This document shows positions 6,167-8,389 of a DNA stretch of 8,389 nt, in pieces (position 1 is the stretch's first letter; each line of letters starts with the position of its first letter). The notes below the pieces were generated by a model that did no database searches, had not been told where the DNA came from, and saw only the letters and a program-made list of their open reading frames with translations. The DNA lies in NCBI GenBank assembly GCA_003663565.1, contig QMTT01000018.1, positions 1 through 8,389 on the forward strand, written 5' to 3'. The DNA comes from Thermoplasmata archaeon. Its GTDB lineage: Archaea > Thermoplasmatota > B47-G6 > B47-G6B > 47-G6. The position numbers and the translations under genes were made by a program.

Positions 6167-7348
6167 TGGGCCTGCCCAAAGTTTTGCGGTTTCCGAGTAG
6201 CTCCAGCCATCGGCCTCAATGTGCGCGTCGATCATTTCCATGTTCTCCGCAATCATGGCAGTAGTTCCTTCCCAGGGCTGAATACCGCTGACTGCATCAA
6301 GAACGCGCACATTTTGCAATCCGCAGCAGGTGGCGTATTTGAGTGCCTCTTCAATGGTCAACCCACGCAGGTAGGCACTGAGTAGCCCGGCGATGGAGGA
6401 ATCGCCCGATCCGGTGGCACTTCCAAATTCTCCAGGCTCAAAGGCGGGAACCCATAGCTCACGATCCGCCCAGTTGTCTGCATCCGCCGGCTTGGCTGCG
6501 CCCAGACCTTCAAAGCCCTCTTTCGGACCTGTTTTAATGTAGAATCCGCGATGCCCAGACTTGAGGGTGGTCATTTTGCAACCCATTGCCAGCAACTCAT
6601 CCGCTGTTTTTGAATAGTCGGCCGGGGTAAAGAAGTCGATCAATTCGGCATTGTTGTGTTCCGCTTTCATTTTCATGAACTCTTCTGGATGGAGCATGTA
6701 GAAAGTCTCTTCGATGGAGGGAACAAAAATGTCCACATACGGAAGAATATTTTCCAGAATCTTCCGCCACGGGGCTTTTCCAGACACGGAGGCTGGGTCG
6801 GGAAGGGTCATGTCGCACGAGGTCGTGGCTCCTGCCTCTTTGGCAATCTGAAAGACCTTCTGCAATCCACGACCCTCATCGGCAAACATGCCTTCCATCA
6901 AGGGCGGATAGCCAAAGTGAAAGTGCCTGCATTGCGCAATCAACTCAGGATTCAAATCGTCGGCGTTAAAGCTGTCGTTGGTGCCAGGATTGTGCAGAAA
7001 AACGCGGTCGATGCCGGGAGGTGCGATGACAACGGTGTATGAGCTAACCTCCCCTTCCCGCACATGAATGCCTTCGGCGTTGCCGCTGTTGCGCAGCATG
7101 TCGATGGTTAACTTCCCGAAGATGTCGTCACCGACGCAGGCGCAGAAGCAGACATTGCTTCCAAGCGTTTTCATATTGATACCGGTGTTGGAGACTGGCC
7201 CGCCGGTGCTAACCATGGCCTCTTCCATATTCACCAACTTGCCCGGTGTCATAATCTGCTCGATCTTTGTTGCCCCCGTATTCGGGAAACGCGGGATTAC
7301 ATCGAGACACAAATGCCCCGCTATCATAATGTCATATTTTTTACTCAT
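6149..7348 (-). CDS. PfkB-family (ribokinase-like) carbohydrate kinase, 399 aa
   Basis: It would transfer phosphate from ATP to a sugar or related alcohol in the cytoplasm. The N-terminal Rossmann-like strand MIAGHLCLD, the sugar-binding STGGPVSNTGINMKTLG (47-63) with the following VGDD (72-75), and the signature TGSGDSSIAGLL (312-323) with catalytic base Asp316 are all visible. It is longer than the usual 300-330 residues; part of the excess lies between ~220 and ~305. AAGGAG (7357-7362), inside the end of the upstream GH38 gene, sits 8 nt before the ATG, and the genes are separated by 2 nt. A close paralogue begins at the left edge of the window (1-149). Its 3' end lies in repeat copy B. 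In this operon a hexose such as mannose or fructose is a reasonable substrate, but nucleoside or inositol-type substrates occur in the family. Confidence 0.93.
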   Translation of the reverse strand: MSKKYDIMIAGHLCLDVIPRFPNTGATKIEQIMTPGKLVNMEEAMVSTGGPVSNTGINMKTLGSNVCFCACVGDDIFGKLTIDMLRNSGNAEGIHVREGEVSSYTVVIAPPGIDRVFLHNPGTNDSFNADDLNPELIAQCRHFHFGYPPLMEGMFADEGRGLQKVFQIAKEAGATTSCDMTLPDPASVSGKAPWRKILENILPYVDIFVPSIEETFYMLHPEEFMKMKAEHNNAELIDFFTPADYSKTADELLAMGCKMTTLKSGHRGFYIKTGPKEGFEGLGAAKPADADNWADRELWVPAFEPGEFGSATGSGDSSIAGLLSAYLRGLTIEEALKYATCCGLQNVRVLDAVSGIQPWEGTTAMIAENMEMIDAHIEADGWSYSETAKLWAGPNDPLK

Positions 7349-7350
7349 AC

Positions 7351-8389
7351 CTATTTCTCCTTTTTTGTTTCAACTTTGATGGTTACAATTTTTTTCGATG
7401 CGACTTTATAGTTCAGTGTACAGCCACTGGTTTTAAGCGTTTCCTCTTCGCCCTCATCCAACCGACAGCGGACAGCCCGACAGATCTCGTTGGCAAAACT
7501 CAGGGTCATCTTTTCTTCCCGGTCGAAGGGGTTGAAAAAGCGAACTATGAGCCCGGAGCCGTCTTCAGCCTGCTTGACAGCGGTAACGTGAAGATTAGAA
7601 TTATCCACCGAAAAGAAACTGCTTTCCAGCGGCAAGTCCCCTTTGCCACGCCCAGTCATTGCCGCCCGGACAGGAGTATAGTGTTCCGCCGCTTTGCTCA
7701 GAAGATTGGCATCTGCCCAATCACCTTTATGTGGGCAGATGGCATATTCAAATGTCTGGATACCTGGACACTGAATACCGGTATCCGGTAATTCGCTTTG
7801 CTTCTCCTCGCTAACCATCAACTTAATTCGACAAGCACGGATAAGACTAAGGGCAAGAGTGTGTGCCTTATCTTCAAATGCTTCGTACTCGAAAAGTCCT
7901 TTGCTTAATATAGCCAACCCGTTCTTGCCGTCACTTAAATCGACAAAGGTTCTTAGCGGCTGCGTTCCTCTGGGCTCTTCCACCCAGCCAGTCGGGTCAG
8001 GAACGGCAATATCACGGGAAATAACATCAAAATGACTGTCAGACCAACTCACATCGGTATCAATTTCAGTTGGAAAGTTGGCGCGCAGCCAGTGATCTTT
8101 GGCTGTATTGTCAACTACAAGTTTGACTTTTAATGTAGTGCTGTCTTTTTCCAGACGATACTCAATTTTGACGGGCAATTTTACCATGGAGTCACTACGG
8201 CAAGTGCCATCGGCATAATCAACGGGAACCTTAAAATCATAATCCGCAGTTATACAGCTTACCACGGGACCGCTTGTGCTGACAGCGACTCTGGCATCTA
8301 TACCAAGACTGTTATACTTGCGGTCATATCTAAGGTTCGTATGCATCCAGGCATTGCCACATTCACCTTCATCTGTCAAATAGTTAAGA
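7351..8389 (-). CDS. GH38-family alpha-mannosidase / mannosylglycerate-hydrolase-like protein (C-terminal part, 5' end outside window)
   Basis: The reading frame is open to the right edge (Leu-Asn-Tyr-Leu before the first usable TTG at 8377-8379), so the gene is cut by the window and the catalytic domain is not visible. The remaining ~346 residues match the C-terminal beta domains of GH38 enzymes in the style of bacterial mannosylglycerate hydrolases and related alpha-mannosidases: TDEGECGNAW at the start, LRANFPTEIDTDVSW, QPLRTFVDLSDGKNGLAIL, TFEYAICPHKGDW and GLIVRFFNP. It differs clearly from the C-terminal half of the other GH38 protein (166-2667), so it is not a recent copy. It ends in a lysine-rich tail whose codons form the ribosome binding site of the kinase 2 nt downstream. 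Exact substrate unknown. Confidence 0.88.
   Translation of the reverse strand, partial: LNYLTDEGECGNAWMHTNLRYDRKYNSLGIDARVAVSTSGPVVSCITADYDFKVPVDYADGTCRSDSMVKLPVKIEYRLEKDSTTLKVKLVVDNTAKDHWLRANFPTEIDTDVSWSDSHFDVISRDIAVPDPTGWVEEPRGTQPLRTFVDLSDGKNGLAILSKGLFEYEAFEDKAHTLALSLIRACRIKLMVSEEKQSELPDTGIQCPGIQTFEYAICPHKGDWADANLLSKAAEHYTPVRAAMTGRGKGDLPLESSFFSVDNSNLHVTAVKQAEDGSGLIVRFFNPFDREEKMTLSFANEICRAVRCRLDEGEEETLKTSGCTLNYKVASKKIVTIKVETKKEK

Overview
All recognisable genes lie on the minus strand, so the operon reads from right to left. In transcription order it runs: the 3' part of a GH38 alpha-mannosidase-type gene (7351 to right edge), a PfkB-family sugar kinase (6149-7348), a 485-bp non-coding interval (5664-6148), a gene I do not recognise (4719-5663), a HAD-superfamily phosphatase or phosphomutase with an extra N-terminal segment (3721-4722), an aldose 1-epimerase (2671-3711), a complete 833-residue GH38 alpha-mannosidase (166-2667), and the first 50 codons of a second PfkB kinase (1-149). 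Gene junctions are very tight (2, -4, 9, 3 and 16 nt) except at the 485-bp interval. Neither end of the operon is visible.

The gene set points to intracellular breakdown of alpha-mannosides. GH38 enzymes would release mannose (or a mannosylglycerate-type product), GalM would interconvert the anomers, PfkB kinases would phosphorylate the sugar or a derivative, and the HAD enzyme would act on a sugar phosphate. No signal peptides are evident on the complete proteins and no transporter or regulator lies in the window. The substrate is inference. The two kinases are close paralogues (41 of the 50 comparable N-terminal residues identical) and each directly follows a GH38 gene, but the two GH38 C-terminal regions look like different subfamilies.

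The most unusual part is the 485-bp interval. A perfect 32-bp direct repeat at 5662-5693 and 6135-6166 covers the kinase 3' end, its stop codon, the Shine-Dalgarno of the next gene and the first bases of its start codon. The interval therefore looks like an insertion that duplicated the gene junction and left both neighbouring genes intact. Inside are a compact three-way-junction fold (5785-5874) and a minisatellite-like array of ten ACACTTAGTC units followed by three in inverted orientation (5892-6084). No transposase or protein gene is present. This could be a non-autonomous mobile element, a structured RNA or an operon attenuator/processing element; the sequence does not decide between these.

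Organism: a carbohydrate-degrading bacterium with moderate GC and mostly AGGA/AGGAG-type ribosome binding sites. The style of operon (several glycosidases plus PfkB, HAD and GalM) would fit the PVC group (for example Kiritimatiellota, Lentisphaerota, Verrucomicrobiota), but nothing in the window proves this and the assignment is a low-confidence guess.
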